In this document: positions 19,867 to 20,361 of the stretch, piece after piece
Layout: each line of letters begins with the position of its first letter
How positions within the stretch are numbered: position 1 is the first letter of the stretch
From: Bondarzewia mesenterica
Lineage: Eukaryota > Basidiomycota > Agaricomycetes > Russulales > Bondarzewiaceae
Direction: 5' to 3'
Length of the DNA: 20,361 bases
Assembly (NCBI GenBank): GCA_004802705.1
Contig: SGPL01000580.1
Span: 1-20,361, forward strand
The notes under the pieces: generated by a model
Seen by the model: only the letters and a program-made list of their open reading frames with translations
What the model was told of the DNA's origin: nothing
Database searches by the model: none
Program-made: the position numbers and the translations under genes

Positions 19867-20048
19867 GTCACAGGCAGGACGACAGAGGTACGTTGTCTAT
19901 GTTGTTCAGGCCATTAGCTGGAATTATTGACCGCGGTTCGTGTCAGAATCGGACGTTGATGCAGACCAAATTTCACAATTGCAATAAATTTTCCACCTCT
20001 CACACGTGTGTGAATGAACAGCTGATGAATGGAAGAGTGGAGCCTTGA
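19863..20048 (+). other. Possible alternative 3' exon overlapping the stop codon
   Basis: The stop at 19864-19866 sits inside a strong donor: AT|GTAAGT. An acceptor TTCAG ends at 19909, giving a 47-nt intron of the usual size. Splicing would rebuild the Met codon and extend the protein by about 45 residues, including GIIDRGSCQNRTLMQTKFHN, to a stop at 20046-20048. Against coding use, an AATAAA (19983-19988) suggests 3' untranslated sequence. The intron may therefore lie across the stop and produce two protein ends, or it may not be used. Confidence 0.4.
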
Positions 20049-20361
20049 AAGCCGAATCGATCCTGGTAGGCAGATCCAGCGGAACAAACGGATGGATATC
20101 GATGGCATCCCTTACATGGATTATCCGACAGGTACCGTTGACGAGCGTGGCCAGGTCTGTTTAAGGAAGGTGTTGCTTACGTGTCAGCGGTGCCAGGGGC
20201 ATACTGGCACTGCGTGATCATCTAGTCTGTGACGAGGGTTTCCTTAGCATAATATATCCAACTTGGAGACTAAATAAAACATATATTTTATTAAACAATT
20301 GACCATTTAAGAAATGAGATTACACAGACAACCATACACCACCCATCTTACCACCTATTGA
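20049..20361. other. 3' flank, AT-rich, no gene seen
   Basis: No supported gene. An AT-rich patch (about 20250-20300, with TAAATAAAAC and ATATATTTTATTAAAC) could serve as termination or polyadenylation sequence for a neighbouring gene. An open segment on the + strand (20029-20217) ends in CQRCQGHTGTA, but nothing ties it to the cysteine-rich gene. Confidence 0.4.

Overview
The window looks like nuclear DNA of a filamentous fungus, most likely a mushroom-forming basidiomycete. The convincing genes are cut by many short GT-AG introns (mostly 45-76 nt, often with a CTAAC/CTGAC-like branch site), exons can be very small, and spacing is loose. There are no operons, ribosome binding sites, phage genes or CRISPR arrays.

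Layout. (1) 1-4.4 kb: a repeat-rich stretch with at least three separate tandem duplication families (131 bp at 1.03-1.29 kb, 599 bp at 2.06-3.25 kb, about 227 bp at 3.84-4.29 kb), an ACAG-type microsatellite, and long purine-only tracts on the + strand. Its many open frames are repeat shadows. (2) 4.4-9.0 kb: no recognisable gene, but several short spliced open frames with correct-looking introns (minus strand 5.88-6.43 kb; plus strand 6.82-7.19 kb and 7.39-8.17 kb). These may be orphan genes or decayed remnants. (3) 9.05-11.43 kb: a complete 14-exon gene for a base-exchange (animal PSS1/PSS2-type) phosphatidylserine synthase, about 449 aa. Its promoter carries back-to-back palindromes made of ACGCGT and CACGTG boxes. 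(4) 11.4-13.9 kb: no supported gene. (5) 13.9-16.5 kb: a complete 11-exon gene for a secreted serine peptidase of family S28, about 553 aa, with an unusually long first intron. (6) 16.5-18.3 kb: no supported gene. (7) 18.33-19.87 kb (possibly to 20.05): a gene for a very cysteine-rich protein with a charged coiled coil. It is unrecognised as a family and has a reading-frame break near 19.48 kb and a splice donor overlapping its stop codon.

The three solid genes all read on the + strand. They show no obvious shared pathway: one is ER lipid synthesis, one secreted proteolysis, one a probable zinc-binding protein of unknown role. All exon models were assembled by eye from splice signals, preserved phase and family motifs, without searches or transcripts.
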